NCBI GenBank assembly: GCA_035483795.1
Contig: DATHPP010000047.1
Coordinates: forward strand, 1-17,922
DNA length: 17,922 bases
Direction of reading: 5' to 3'
Source of the DNA: DASXMX01 sp035483795
GTDB taxonomy: Bacteria; Planctomycetota; Phycisphaerae; Tepidisphaerales; Tepidisphaeraceae
Position numbers and translations under genes: made by a program. The notes under the pieces are model-generated. The model was given only the letters and a program-made list of their open reading frames with translations. It ran no database searches and had not been told where the DNA came from. Of the stretch, positions 1 through 7,239 are shown in pieces; positions within the stretch are counted from its first letter, which is position 1, and every line of letters begins with the position of its first letter.

Positions 1-124
1 ACCTTCTGCCTTCCAAGCCCCATCCCGGCACCCCAACCCCGGACAATCACCCGCCTTGATACAGGAAAGGCAAATTTACGAAATCTACTCAGGCAAGCGA
101 CCGCCGGGCCGAACGGGATTACCA

Positions 125-158
125 AAATGTCCCACTTTTTGGGCGAAATGGGACATTT
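125..158. promoter_or_regulatory. 10-bp inverted repeat upstream of the pseudopilin gene
   Basis: AAATGTCCCA at 125-134 and TGGGACATTT at 149-158 are perfect reverse complements separated by 14 bases. The structure lies about 120 bp upstream of the start codon at 278. It could be a dimeric operator or a hairpin in a long leader. A TTGCA element follows at about 169-173, but the -24 half of a sigma-54 promoter is poor, so no promoter class is claimed. The factor that binds is unknown. Confidence 0.4.
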
Positions 159-277
159 GTCAAATTCTTGCATGCCAGCTTGTGATCGGGCATCGACGGC
201 ATTGTAATGGACGCCACCCGTCTCATCGCGTTCTCACACTCGCTTTAGTATCATTTTGTCGCCTGTCAGGGAGGCGC

Positions 278-1231
278 ATGTCGCATGTCTCGCGGCGGGG
301 GTTCACGCTGATCGAGCTGCTGGTCGTAGTCGGCATGATCGTTTTGCTGGCGACGATCCTGCTGCCGATGATCAGCAAGGTGCATTCGCAAGCCCGGCGA
401 ACCGCCACGGCCGCCGACCTGATGACCATCAGCGAGGCGCTGGAGGCTTACAAGGGGGACTTTGGCGACTATCCCCGACTGGACCACCGGGACCATCTGG
501 GATTACCCAGGGTGATCGGCGCTCCGCTGCTGTGCTGGGCTTTGGTGGCGCCGGGGCCGGCGCTGTCGACGCCCATTGGCCCAGGCGGCCTTTCCAGCCC
601 CGGCGACGGCGCCGATGGGCCGGGGTTTCGCCTGCGCGGGACGACCGGGCCGGTCAAAGGGCCTTATCTTCCGCCGGATCGGTTCCTGATCGGAACGATC
701 GATTGGGTGGGCCTCGTACACCAGCCCGGTCTGGTGACCTCGATTCAATCCGCCAACTTTGATAACGCCGAGGACGTTCTGGCCGACCGATTCAACTCGC
801 CGATCTTGTACTTCGCCGCGACGCGCGGCGCGGTCGCGACATCGAGTCCGAGCGGGTTCGTCAAATCGCCGTTTCCGTCCCTTTACGTGACGCCACCGCC
901 AACGAACCCGGCGGTGTTCTATTTCGAGGACAACCAGATCTTCCTCGACTTGGCAGCGGAACCCGCCGGAGGCTCACCGGGCCATCCCGGCGGCAATCCC
1001 GCCAACCTCACGCGCGGGGCCAACGGCTGGAAGGTCATGTCCTACCGGCTGGGCGACATCAATTACAACGGGGTGATCGATCCCGGCGAAGTTCCCATCA
1101 CCACCGGCCCGTATCTGCTTTGGTCGGCCGGCAACGACACCCTCTTCGGCAACGACGACGACGTCATGTGTGATGGGACGCAGTTGCAACAGGTCAACGG
1201 GCCGCTGCCGTTCCAGATCGCGCCGAAGTGA
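278..1231 (+). CDS. Type IV prepilin-like (pseudopilin) protein with N-terminal methylation motif
   Basis: This 317-residue protein has a classic prepilin leader: a short basic N-terminus (MSHVSRRG), then cleavage before Phe9 and the sequence FTLIELLVVVGMIVLLATIL, with Glu at position +5 of the mature protein. Such proteins are cut and N-methylated by prepilin peptidase and assemble into type II secretion pseudopili or type IV pili. ATG 278 is chosen because AGGGAGG (268-274) sits just upstream and the leader is the right length; the open frame runs back to 56 but without prepilin character. The segment after the helix (QARRTATAADLMTISEALEAY) resembles GspG-type pseudopilins. The C-terminal half is Gly/Pro-rich and carries an EF-hand-like DINYNGVIDPGE (residues 260-271) and GNDTLFGNDDDV. 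No other secretion or pilus gene is adjacent. Planctomycetes carry many isolated proteins of this type. The assignment to the prepilin class is firm; the role is not known. Confidence 0.85.
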   Translation: MSHVSRRGFTLIELLVVVGMIVLLATILLPMISKVHSQARRTATAADLMTISEALEAYKGDFGDYPRLDHRDHLGLPRVIGAPLLCWALVAPGPALSTPIGPGGLSSPGDGADGPGFRLRGTTGPVKGPYLPPDRFLIGTIDWVGLVHQPGLVTSIQSANFDNAEDVLADRFNSPILYFAATRGAVATSSPSGFVKSPFPSLYVTPPPTNPAVFYFEDNQIFLDLAAEPAGGSPGHPGGNPANLTRGANGWKVMSYRLGDINYNGVIDPGEVPITTGPYLLWSAGNDTLFGNDDDVMCDGTQLQQVNGPLPFQIAPK

Positions 1232-1244
1232 CTCAGGCTTATAG

Positions 1245-1913
1245 TTACAGCGCCTGCCGCAGAACGCCAAAGTCTCGCAGCGCCGCGCGGATCTGCGGAA
1301 GCGGGTCATCCAATTCGGGGTTGATCCACTGGGCGTTCCACCCCCGCGCACGTGCCGCCTGCACGTTTTCCTGAACGTCGTCGAAGAACAGAATGGCGCC
1401 GCCGCGAATTCCTGTTTCCCGTTCGAGATGCTCGAAAATGGCGGGGTCCGGTTTGCGAGCGCCGATCAGATGACTGGCGAACTGATACTTCAAACCACTC
1501 AAGCCGGAGAAGGCGGGATGCTCGGGATCGGCAAGAAGTCCCCAGTGATGCTCGTTGGTATTGGACAGACAGCCGGTCGCAATCCCCGCCTTGTGAAGCT
1601 CGGCGATCAACTCCAGCACGCCGGGATACAGATCCATCAGAAACGCCTCCGACGCGCTGCGAATCTGCTGTGGCGTCGCCCCCAGCCTCTGCCCCACGCG
1701 CCCGGCGAACTCCTCGAAGCTCACCGCGTTCACCTCCACCTGGTGAACCAATTCGCGGAGCTCCAGCAGCGACGCCGGATCGAGGCGGTCGAGTGCGATG
1801 TTCACTCCCGCCGTCGCGCAGGCGTGAACCCAGTCGCTGCAAATCCGGACCAGAACCCGTCCAAGGTCGAACACGACCAGCTCGATTCGCGTTTGAGAAT
1901 CCGCCCCGCCCAT
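1245..1913 (-). CDS. HAD-superfamily hydrolase (HAD-IA, YihX-like)
   Basis: A 222-residue protein with the four HAD motifs in order (numbering from the GTG one codon upstream): FDLGRVLV with nucleophile Asp17, SNT at 118-120, Lys155 in ARKPDPAIF, and FFDD at 177-180. The second residue of the usual DxD is Gly, as in the YihX branch (FDLGNVIV), which is known for sugar-phosphate phosphatase activity. The substrate here is not known. ATG 1913 is preferred; a GTG lies directly before it. The ndk stop codon TGA (1915-1913) shares its A with this ATG, so translation is probably coupled to ndk and the two genes form an operon. A 13-bp gap separates its 3' end from the convergent pseudopilin gene. 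The family call is secure; phosphatase versus dehalogenase activity is inferred. Confidence 0.87.
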   Translation of the reverse strand: MGGADSQTRIELVVFDLGRVLVRICSDWVHACATAGVNIALDRLDPASLLELRELVHQVEVNAVSFEEFAGRVGQRLGATPQQIRSASEAFLMDLYPGVLELIAELHKAGIATGCLSNTNEHHWGLLADPEHPAFSGLSGLKYQFASHLIGARKPDPAIFEHLERETGIRGGAILFFDDVQENVQAARARGWNAQWINPELDDPLPQIRAALRDFGVLRQAL

Positions 1914-2383
1914 CACTCCGGCGTGCCCTTGCTCAAGTCATACACCCATGGCCGGATCGTCGGCTGCCATTCGGCAAGCTCTTCGGGTTTGAAGAACAAA
2001 CTCAGCTCGCGCTGCGCACTTTCGGGCGAATCGGAGCCGTGAATCAGATTGAAGGAGTTGCTGACGCCAAAGTCGCCGCGGATGGTCCCCGGCTCGGCCT
2101 TCGATCCGAACGTCGCGCCCATCATCTTCCGCGCGATGGCGATCGCGTCTTTCCCCTCCAGCGCCAGCACCACGACCGGCGAGCTGGTCATGAACTTCAC
2201 CAGCCCCGCATAAAACGGCTTGCCCTTGTGCGGCTCGTAATGCGTCTCCACGAGCTGCGGCGGCAGCCGCATGAACTTCATCCCGACGATCTGGAGCCCC
2301 TTGTTCTCAAACCGCGCCAGAATCTGCCCGCAAAGCCCGCGCTGCACCGCGTCAGGCTTGAAGATGATGAGCGTCCGTTCCAT
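1913..2383 (-). CDS. ndk: Nucleoside diphosphate kinase
   Basis: This 156-residue cytosolic enzyme transfers the gamma phosphate from ATP to NDPs through a phospho-histidine. The family signature NLIHGSDS is intact, with catalytic His115. The N-terminus MERTLIIFKPDAVQRG, the segment PFYAGLVKFMTSSPVV and GTIRGDFG are all typical. The length is close to the usual 140-155 residues. The start at 2383 is fixed by family alignment and no alternative lies upstream. No Shine-Dalgarno is present; a -10-like element ends 7 bases before the ATG, so the mRNA is probably leaderless. It is the first gene of a two-gene operon with the HAD hydrolase. Confidence 0.97.
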   Translation of the reverse strand: MERTLIIFKPDAVQRGLCGQILARFENKGLQIVGMKFMRLPPQLVETHYEPHKGKPFYAGLVKFMTSSPVVVLALEGKDAIAIARKMMGATFGSKAEPGTIRGDFGVSNSFNLIHGSDSPESAQRELSLFFKPEELAEWQPTIRPWVYDLSKGTPE

Positions 2384-2390
2384 GGCCGAA

Positions 2391-2420
2391 GTTATAGCTG
2401 GACCGCCGCCGGGTGCTCAA
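2391..2420 (-). promoter_or_regulatory. Candidate sigma-70-type promoter of ndk (leaderless)
   Basis: Read on the minus strand, TTGAGC (2420-2415) is followed after an 18-base spacer by TATAAC (2396-2391). Only seven bases (TTCGGCC) separate the -10 from the ndk ATG at 2383. The expected transcription start therefore falls on or next to the A of the start codon, and those seven bases contain no ribosome binding site. This is inferred from sequence only. Confidence 0.5.
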
Positions 2421-2446
2421 GCGCGATCTGCGAAACGATGGATGAA

Positions 2447-2557
2447 TGTGACACGGGTTTTCAACCCGTGCTGGCGGCGCCGAATGCAAGAGGACCGCCC
2501 AAATACACGGTATCTCTCAGATCGCGTTATCGGCACGGCTTGAAAAGCCGTGTCACG
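2447..2557. repeat. Pair of inverted REP-like palindromes
   Basis: Two short hairpins face each other in the gap between ndk and the DoxX-like gene. The first is CACGGGTT / AACCCGTG (2452-2459 and 2463-2470) with loop TTC. The second is CACGGCTT / AAGCCGTG (2534-2541 and 2545-2552) with loop GAA. The outer flanks are reverse complements (GTGACACGG on the left, CCGTGTCAC on the right), so the unit is a symmetric doublet of about 105 bp. Related copies lie at 8027-8224. Neither hairpin has a T tract, so they are not standard terminators. Confidence 0.75.
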
Positions 2558-2642
2558 GAATGCAACAGTCAACGGAATGCAACCTTGCCACCCACCCGAG
2601 CAAAATCTAACATCGGCTTCAACCAAACGGGAGGATTCCCAC

Positions 2643-3059
2643 ATGCCCCAGGAAACTGTCGCCGTGCCTATGACTTCTGTGTCACGAGGCGCCCTCTGGA
2701 CCGGCCGAATCATGAGCGCGCTCCCGGTGCTGTTTCTTCTGATGGACGGCGTGATGAAGCTGGTGAAGCCTTCGTTCGTGGTTCAGGCAACCACGAAACT
2801 CGGCTACTCTGAGAGCGTGATCGTTCCACTGGGGATTGTCCTGCTGACGTGCACCGTCCTGTACGTCCTTCCGCCGACGGCCGTGCTCGGCGCCGTGCTG
2901 CTCACGGGCTATCTCGGCGGCGCCGTCGCGACGCACCTGCGGCACGGCGATCCGCTGTTCAGCCACGTCCTGTTTCCGACATATGTCGGCGTGCTTCTCT
3001 GGGGCGGGCTGTGTCTCCGCGAGCCGCGGCTGCGCGCGCTGCTTCCGTGGCGAATGTGA
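2643..3059 (+). CDS. DoxX-like family membrane protein
   Basis: A 138-residue integral membrane protein with four hydrophobic segments: LPVLFLLMDGVMKLV, IVPLGIVLLTCTVLYVL, AVLGAVLLTGYLGGAVATHL and VLFPTYVGVLLWGGLCL. The signature GAVLLTGYLGGAVATHLRHG followed by DPLFSHVLFPTYVGVLLWGG and a C-terminal RALLPWR is typical of DoxX_2-type proteins, whose biochemical role is poorly defined. ATG 2643 is chosen because GGGAGGA (2630-2636) precedes it; the frame opens at 2550 but that part covers a palindromic repeat. It stands alone: the neighbour upstream is divergent and about 680 bp of gene-free DNA follow. Confidence 0.85.
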   Translation: MPQETVAVPMTSVSRGALWTGRIMSALPVLFLLMDGVMKLVKPSFVVQATTKLGYSESVIVPLGIVLLTCTVLYVLPPTAVLGAVLLTGYLGGAVATHLRHGDPLFSHVLFPTYVGVLLWGGLCLREPRLRALLPWRM

Positions 3060-3739
3060 GTTGACGGATCCGGCGCTGATGCACTGGCACCCCCTGCGGG
3101 GCGACACTAATGTGGGGCCATAGTATGCAGGCCAATAAAAAAAGGTCAAGGGCAGAATATGGGGCACCTGAGTGTAAGCGGACTTACGGATTGGCGTTCC
3201 GCCGTGGGGCGACGCTGCTCTGAAAAAGTCGGGGCGCCGCCCATCCACGGCGGCCCCGACTCACCGGACATTATCGAATGCTGCGGCGAGGCCGCCGTCC
3301 GGCGCACCGGCCCCGACGGCAGCGAAATCGGCGATGAGGTCGAGAGACGATCAGCGCCGGACTTTTGAGTTGCACGATCTGTCGCACTGTCTCCATCCGG
3401 CTTACTGACTGAAAAAATAGGAACGCCCGGACCCAACAACACAAATCGCCTGGCGGTCCGGGACGTTCCCGTCCCCGATGTTATTGGCGCTTCCACTCAC
3501 TATGGCGTAAGGCGACAACCGGATCGGACATTGCCTGCGACGGTCCGATTCGCCCCCTTTTGCCCGTTGTCGGGTGGTGGAGCTTTGCTTGTGAATCAAA
3601 TGCGGTTTCGCTACCGTCATTTGAGGTTTTTGGCGAAGACGCCACTGGGCCAGGCGGCGACCCCAGTGAGAAATCCCAGGCGATTCCTAACGGTCGATCC
3701 CCAGGGCGGTACTGCTCTCAGGAAACGGACTGAACCGCT
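3060..3739. other. Gene-free interval with strong GC-rich hairpins
   Basis: No open frame here looks like a protein. The interval holds several inverted repeats. CCCC-TGC-GGGG (3091-3101) lies after the DoxX-like gene. GTCGGGGC (3228-3235) pairs with GCCCCGAC (3253-3260), extended inward with one bulge. GCCGTC (3294-3299) pairs with GACGGC (3315-3320). The longest is a 14-bp stem with one bulged base between 3420-3433 (GGAACGCCCGGACC) and 3455-3469. None has a T tract. It could be a structured leader of the efflux operon, a small RNA or the relic of a mobile element; I cannot tell which. Confidence 0.45.
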
Positions 3740-5284
3740 ATGCAAGCTCCAAGTTGTGTCCCTGCGACGGGCAAGGTTCCGCATCGCCCGGCTGTGAGAT
3801 TCCCTCTCCCGGTTTTTGCCGCACTCGCAGTGGCGGTGTTGAGCGGGTGCGAGGTCGGGCCGGACTACAAGACGCCCGAGCAACACATGCCTTCCCGATG
3901 GGTGGCGCCTCCGACAACGCAGGCAAGCATCGCCGTTCCGGAACCACTCCAGGTCGAGCAGTGGTGGACTACCTTTAATGATCCGGAACTGGATTCGCTG
4001 GTCCGCCGGGCGGTGCAATCCAATCTCAACGTCCAATTGGCGACACAGCGAATCCGCCAGTCACGGGCCACCCTGGGGATCGCCAAGGCCGGCTTCTGGC
4101 CCACGATCGACGCCAACGGCTCGTTCACACATAGTTTCAGCGCCTCGAGCGGCCACTCGGTTAACACCGCCTCCGGCGCGGTAACGACAGTTGGCGCCCA
4201 CACCGCGGACCTGTGGCAGGCGGGCTTTGACGCGACCTGGGAGCTGGACATTTTTGGCGGGATTCGCCGCAACATCGAATCCTCCCGCGCCACGTACGAG
4301 TCATCCATCGAAGACCGCCGTGACGTGCTGGTAACGCTCCTGGGCGAACTGGCCACCGATTACGTGCAGCTTCGCGGCGACCAGCAGCAGGTCGTCATCG
4401 CCCAGGAAAATCTCACCGCCCAGGTTCACAGCCTCGACGTCACGCGCAGAAAGCAACAAGCCGGAACGACGACCGGCCTGGACGTCGCCAACGCCGAGGC
4501 CCAGGTCGCAACAACCCGCTCGCAGATCGTCGGATTTGAGAGCCTGGCGCAGCAGCAGGCGTATGCGATCTCGGTGCTGCTGGGTGAAGAGCCGGCGAAC
4601 CTGCTGGAGGAGCTTTCGCCGCGGGAACGGATCCCGGTTGCACCGCCGGTCGTACCAGTGGGTTTGCCATCGGACCTGCTTCGCCGCCGGCCCGATATCC
4701 GGCGCGCCGAGCGGCAGTTGGCGTCGCAGACGGCGCAAATCGGCGTCGCCACCGCCGATCTGTTTCCCAAGTTTTCGCTCACCGGAGATGTGACCGTCGG
4801 CGGTCACCGCTTCCAGCAATTGGGCAACTGGGGCACGCGGTTTTGGTCCTTCGGCCCCAGCTTCAGTTGGCCGGTCTTTGATGCCGGCGCCATCTGGAGC
4901 AACATCGAGGTTCAGAAAGCGTTGCAATCCCAGGCATTGCTGACGTACCGCCAGACGGTGTTGACGGCGCTGCAAGATGTCGAGACGTCATTGACGGCGT
5001 ACGCCCAGGAGCAGCAGCGCCGCGCCGCCCTGGCTGATGCGGTTGCCGCCGACCAGCGCGCCGTTTCGATCGCCACCCGGCTTTACGAACAGGGGTTTGC
5101 CGACTTTCTCAATCTGCTGGTGGCACAGCAGGCGCTTTATACGGCCCAGAATCAGTTGGTGCTGAGCGATCAAGCCGTCGCCACCGACCTGGTGTCGCTC
5201 TACAAGGCATTGGGCGGGGGTTGGGAAATTGGCGAGGCGGCCGCCACGCAGCCGGCTTCGGCGGGGTCGCAGCGCCCTGATTAA
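3740..5284 (+). CDS. Outer-membrane efflux lipoprotein, TolC/NodT family
   Basis: A 514-residue outer-membrane factor that forms the exit duct of tripartite efflux pumps. A lipoprotein signal peptide ends in VLSGC with acylated Cys37. The mature start EVGPDYKTPE, the WWTTFNDPELDSLV segment and RIRQSRATLGIAKAGFWPTID are typical of the NodT/OprM type. Two OEP repeats follow, including LLRRRPDIRRAERQLASQTAQIGVATADLFPKF-type sequence and the C-terminal GFADFLNLLVAQQALYTAQNQLV. The upstream start (ATG 3740) leaves an unusually long, non-hydrophobic N-terminus; GTG 3794 would give an ideal signal peptide (MRFPLPVFAALAVAVLSGC) and is a serious alternative. It is the first gene of the efflux cluster, 48 bp before the MarR gene. 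Confidence 0.92.
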   Translation: MQAPSCVPATGKVPHRPAVRFPLPVFAALAVAVLSGCEVGPDYKTPEQHMPSRWVAPPTTQASIAVPEPLQVEQWWTTFNDPELDSLVRRAVQSNLNVQLATQRIRQSRATLGIAKAGFWPTIDANGSFTHSFSASSGHSVNTASGAVTTVGAHTADLWQAGFDATWELDIFGGIRRNIESSRATYESSIEDRRDVLVTLLGELATDYVQLRGDQQQVVIAQENLTAQVHSLDVTRRKQQAGTTTGLDVANAEAQVATTRSQIVGFESLAQQQAYAISVLLGEEPANLLEELSPRERIPVAPPVVPVGLPSDLLRRRPDIRRAERQLASQTAQIGVATADLFPKFSLTGDVTVGGHRFQQLGNWGTRFWSFGPSFSWPVFDAGAIWSNIEVQKALQSQALLTYRQTVLTALQDVETSLTAYAQEQQRRAALADAVAADQRAVSIATRLYEQGFADFLNLLVAQQALYTAQNQLVLSDQAVATDLVSLYKALGGGWEIGEAAATQPASAGSQRPD

Positions 5285-5303
5285 ACATTCCGCCATGTTG
5301 AGC

Positions 5304-5329
5304 GTAAATCGCTTAGGAAGCTAAGTAAA
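5304..5329. promoter_or_regulatory. Candidate MarR operator palindrome
   Basis: CTTAG (5312-5316) and CTAAG (5321-5325) flank GAAG, with partial symmetry extending outward (AAATCG... / ...TAAATT). The site sits in the 48-bp gap just before the marR-type start at 5333. MarR proteins commonly autoregulate from such imperfect palindromes. It also overlaps the only purine-rich stretch that could serve as ribosome binding site (AGGAAG). This is inferred by position and symmetry. Confidence 0.35.
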
Positions 5330-5332
5330 TTC

Positions 5333-5854
5333 ATGACCCTCTCCGTTGCTCAGTCAGGATCTGAGGTTGTCGCTCCCGAGCGTGCGTTTCTCGCGCTGGT
5401 GCGGACGATCGGTTTGCTGGAACGCGTGATGCAGCCGCAATTTGCCAGGTTCGGCGTCAGCGGCTCGCAGTGGGCTGCCCTTCGCACGCTCCAGCGGGCC
5501 GAGGCGGACGGGCAGCCAAGCCTGCGGATCACCGATCTGAGCGAACGCCTGCTGATCCGCCCGCCCAGCGTGACCGGTGTGATCGATCGGCTGGAGCGCA
5601 GCGGCATGGTGGCCCGCGATACGTCCCCGGACGACCTGCGGACGCGGCGCGTGCGGCTGACGGCGGGAGGGCATCGCCTGCTTCGGCAAGTTACCGGTGT
5701 TTATGCCGAGCAGGTGGAACGCGCGCTGGGTGGATTGCGAAGTTCGGATCAGCAGGAGCTTCATCGACTGCTGCAACGACTGTCGCTCCACCTGGAAAAG
5801 CTACTTGACCCAACCAACCGCGCGGCCCCGAGCGGCGGCGCATCGGAGATCTGA
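5333..5854 (+). CDS. MarR-family transcriptional regulator
   Basis: A 173-residue winged-helix repressor-type regulator. The order is an N-terminal dimerisation helix (residues 15-40), a DNA-binding domain (45-115) with recognition helix RPPSVTGVIDRLERSG (76-91), a wing with the MarR hallmark SPDDLRTRRVRLT (98-110, DxR), then a C-terminal helix (VYAEQVERALGGL). MarR proteins respond to phenolics, drugs or oxidants and often control an adjacent efflux pump. The position between the outer-membrane factor and the adaptor, three bases ahead of the latter, suggests this one controls the pump. The ATG at 5333 has a weak upstream AGGAAG. The ligand is unknown. Confidence 0.92.
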   Translation: MTLSVAQSGSEVVAPERAFLALVRTIGLLERVMQPQFARFGVSGSQWAALRTLQRAEADGQPSLRITDLSERLLIRPPSVTGVIDRLERSGMVARDTSPDDLRTRRVRLTAGGHRLLRQVTGVYAEQVERALGGLRSSDQQELHRLLQRLSLHLEKLLDPTNRAAPSGGASEI

Positions 5855-5857
5855 GCC

Positions 5858-7237
5858 ATGAAACTGCTCCTGGGCGTCCTTTTACTGCTGGCCCTGGCCG
5901 CCGGGGCCGGCGGATGGTACTGGCAGCACAACTCCAAGCCCTCTTTCACTTTCAAGACCGCCGAGGTCAAACGCGGTGAACTCCTGGCGACCATCAGCGC
6001 CACCGGAACCATCGAGCCCGAAGAGGTCATCGACGTGGGCGCGCAGGTCAACGGGCTTCTTCTGAGTTTCGGCACCGACGCCGACGGGCACACGGTCGAC
6101 TACCGCTCGAAAGTCACCAAGGACATGGTGCTGGCCAACATAGACCCGTTGCTCTACACAGCGGCGCTGGAGTCGGCCAGGGCACAAATGGCGCAGGCGA
6201 GGGCAACGCTCCTCCACGATCAGGCCGACCTCGGCCGCCTCAAGGCGCTGCTCGCCCAGGCAGACAACGAATGGAAACGCGCCGTGAAGATCGGCCCTTC
6301 CGACGCCCTGTCACAGAACGATTACGACACGTTCCAGGCCAACTACGGGACGGCGGTAGCCAATCTGTCCGTGGGCAACGCGCAAGTCGAACAGGCCAAC
6401 GCCGGCGTCGCGCAGGCCAAAGCGACGCTCGACCAGGCCGAAGCCAACGTCAAGTATTGCACCATCAAATCTCCGGTCGACGGGGAGATCATCGATCGCC
6501 GCGTCAACATCGGCCAGACCGTCGTCTCGGGCCTGAGTGCTCCCAGCCTTTTTCTGATCGCCAAAGACCTCAAGAAGATGCAGCTTTGGGTCGCCGTCAA
6601 TGAGGCGGACGTGGGCAACATCCACCCCGGGCAGAATACGACATTCACCGTCGACGCTTATCCGGGAGACGTGTTCAAGGGATCGGTCAACCGCGTGCGG
6701 CTCAACGCCACCATGACGCAGAACGTCGTGACCTACACCGTCGAAGTGAATACCGACAATTCAAACCTCCGCCTGCTTCCCTACCTCACCGCCAACGTGC
6801 AGTTCGAGGTAAAGAAGGACGAAGACGTGTTCCTGGTGCCCAATGCCGCGTTGCGGTGGTATCCACAGCCGCAGTCGGTGGCGCCGGATGTCCGGGCGCA
6901 GGTGGAGGCCGCCGAAAAGCAGGCGCCTGGCGCGCAACAGCAGCAGCAGACCGAGGCCGCGCCCGCCACGGCGCCGGCGGATGCGTCCGATCGAAAGTCG
7001 CGCCGCCGCCACAACGCCGAGGTCGAGAAAACCGGAACCATCTGGATCAAGGACGGCCAGTACGTTCGTCCCGTCACCGTGACCGTCGGGCCGACCGATA
7101 CCTTCAACACTGAGGTCGCGGGCCCCGATCTGAAGGAAGGCGCCGAAGTGATCGTGGGCGAGATTCACGAGGAAGATGCGGGCCAGACCACCAATCCGTT
7201 TGCGCCGCAGGTCTTCCGCCGGGGAGGGCGAAGGTAA
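5858..7237 (+). CDS. Periplasmic adaptor of an ABC efflux pump (MacA/HlyD-type)
   Basis: A 459-residue membrane fusion protein. An N-terminal anchor (KLLLGVLLLLALAAGAGGWYW) is followed by the barrel-sandwich half ISATGTIEPEEVIDVGAQVNG. A helical hairpin rich in Ala/Gln heptads spans about 97-197. The second lipoyl half is YCTIKSPVDGEIIDRRVNIGQTV (200-222), followed by the beta-barrel domain (LWVAVNEADVGNIHPGQ). These features match MacA. GGAG at 5846-5849 supports ATG 5858. A low-complexity Gln/Ala-rich stretch of about 55 residues with a basic patch (336-392, including SRRRHN) interrupts the membrane-proximal region, longer than in typical MacA. It is co-transcribed with marR (3-bp gap) and the ATPase (2-bp gap). 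It links the inner-membrane transporter to the outer-membrane channel. Confidence 0.93.
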   Translation: MKLLLGVLLLLALAAGAGGWYWQHNSKPSFTFKTAEVKRGELLATISATGTIEPEEVIDVGAQVNGLLLSFGTDADGHTVDYRSKVTKDMVLANIDPLLYTAALESARAQMAQARATLLHDQADLGRLKALLAQADNEWKRAVKIGPSDALSQNDYDTFQANYGTAVANLSVGNAQVEQANAGVAQAKATLDQAEANVKYCTIKSPVDGEIIDRRVNIGQTVVSGLSAPSLFLIAKDLKKMQLWVAVNEADVGNIHPGQNTTFTVDAYPGDVFKGSVNRVRLNATMTQNVVTYTVEVNTDNSNLRLLPYLTANVQFEVKKDEDVFLVPNAALRWYPQPQSVAPDVRAQVEAAEKQAPGAQQQQQTEAAPATAPADASDRKSRRRHNAEVEKTGTIWIKDGQYVRPVTVTVGPTDTFNTEVAGPDLKEGAEVIVGEIHEEDAGQTTNPFAPQVFRRGGRR

Positions 7238-7239
7238 CC

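Noticed and set aside
157..178. Sigma-54 promoter upstream of the pseudopilin gene
   Set aside because: TTGCA is present, but the -24 GG element at the required distance is not.
1352..2812. Long plus-strand open frame (486 codons) over the HAD and ndk genes
   Set aside because: It is Arg/Pro-rich antisense sequence in GC-rich DNA; the minus-strand genes carry complete family motifs.
3159..3368. 69-codon plus-strand frame in the gap before the efflux operon
   Set aside because: It spans two strong hairpins, lacks a ribosome site and has no protein-like pattern.
4301..4975. 224-codon minus-strand frame inside the outer-membrane factor gene
   Set aside because: Antisense shadow of a clear TolC/NodT gene.
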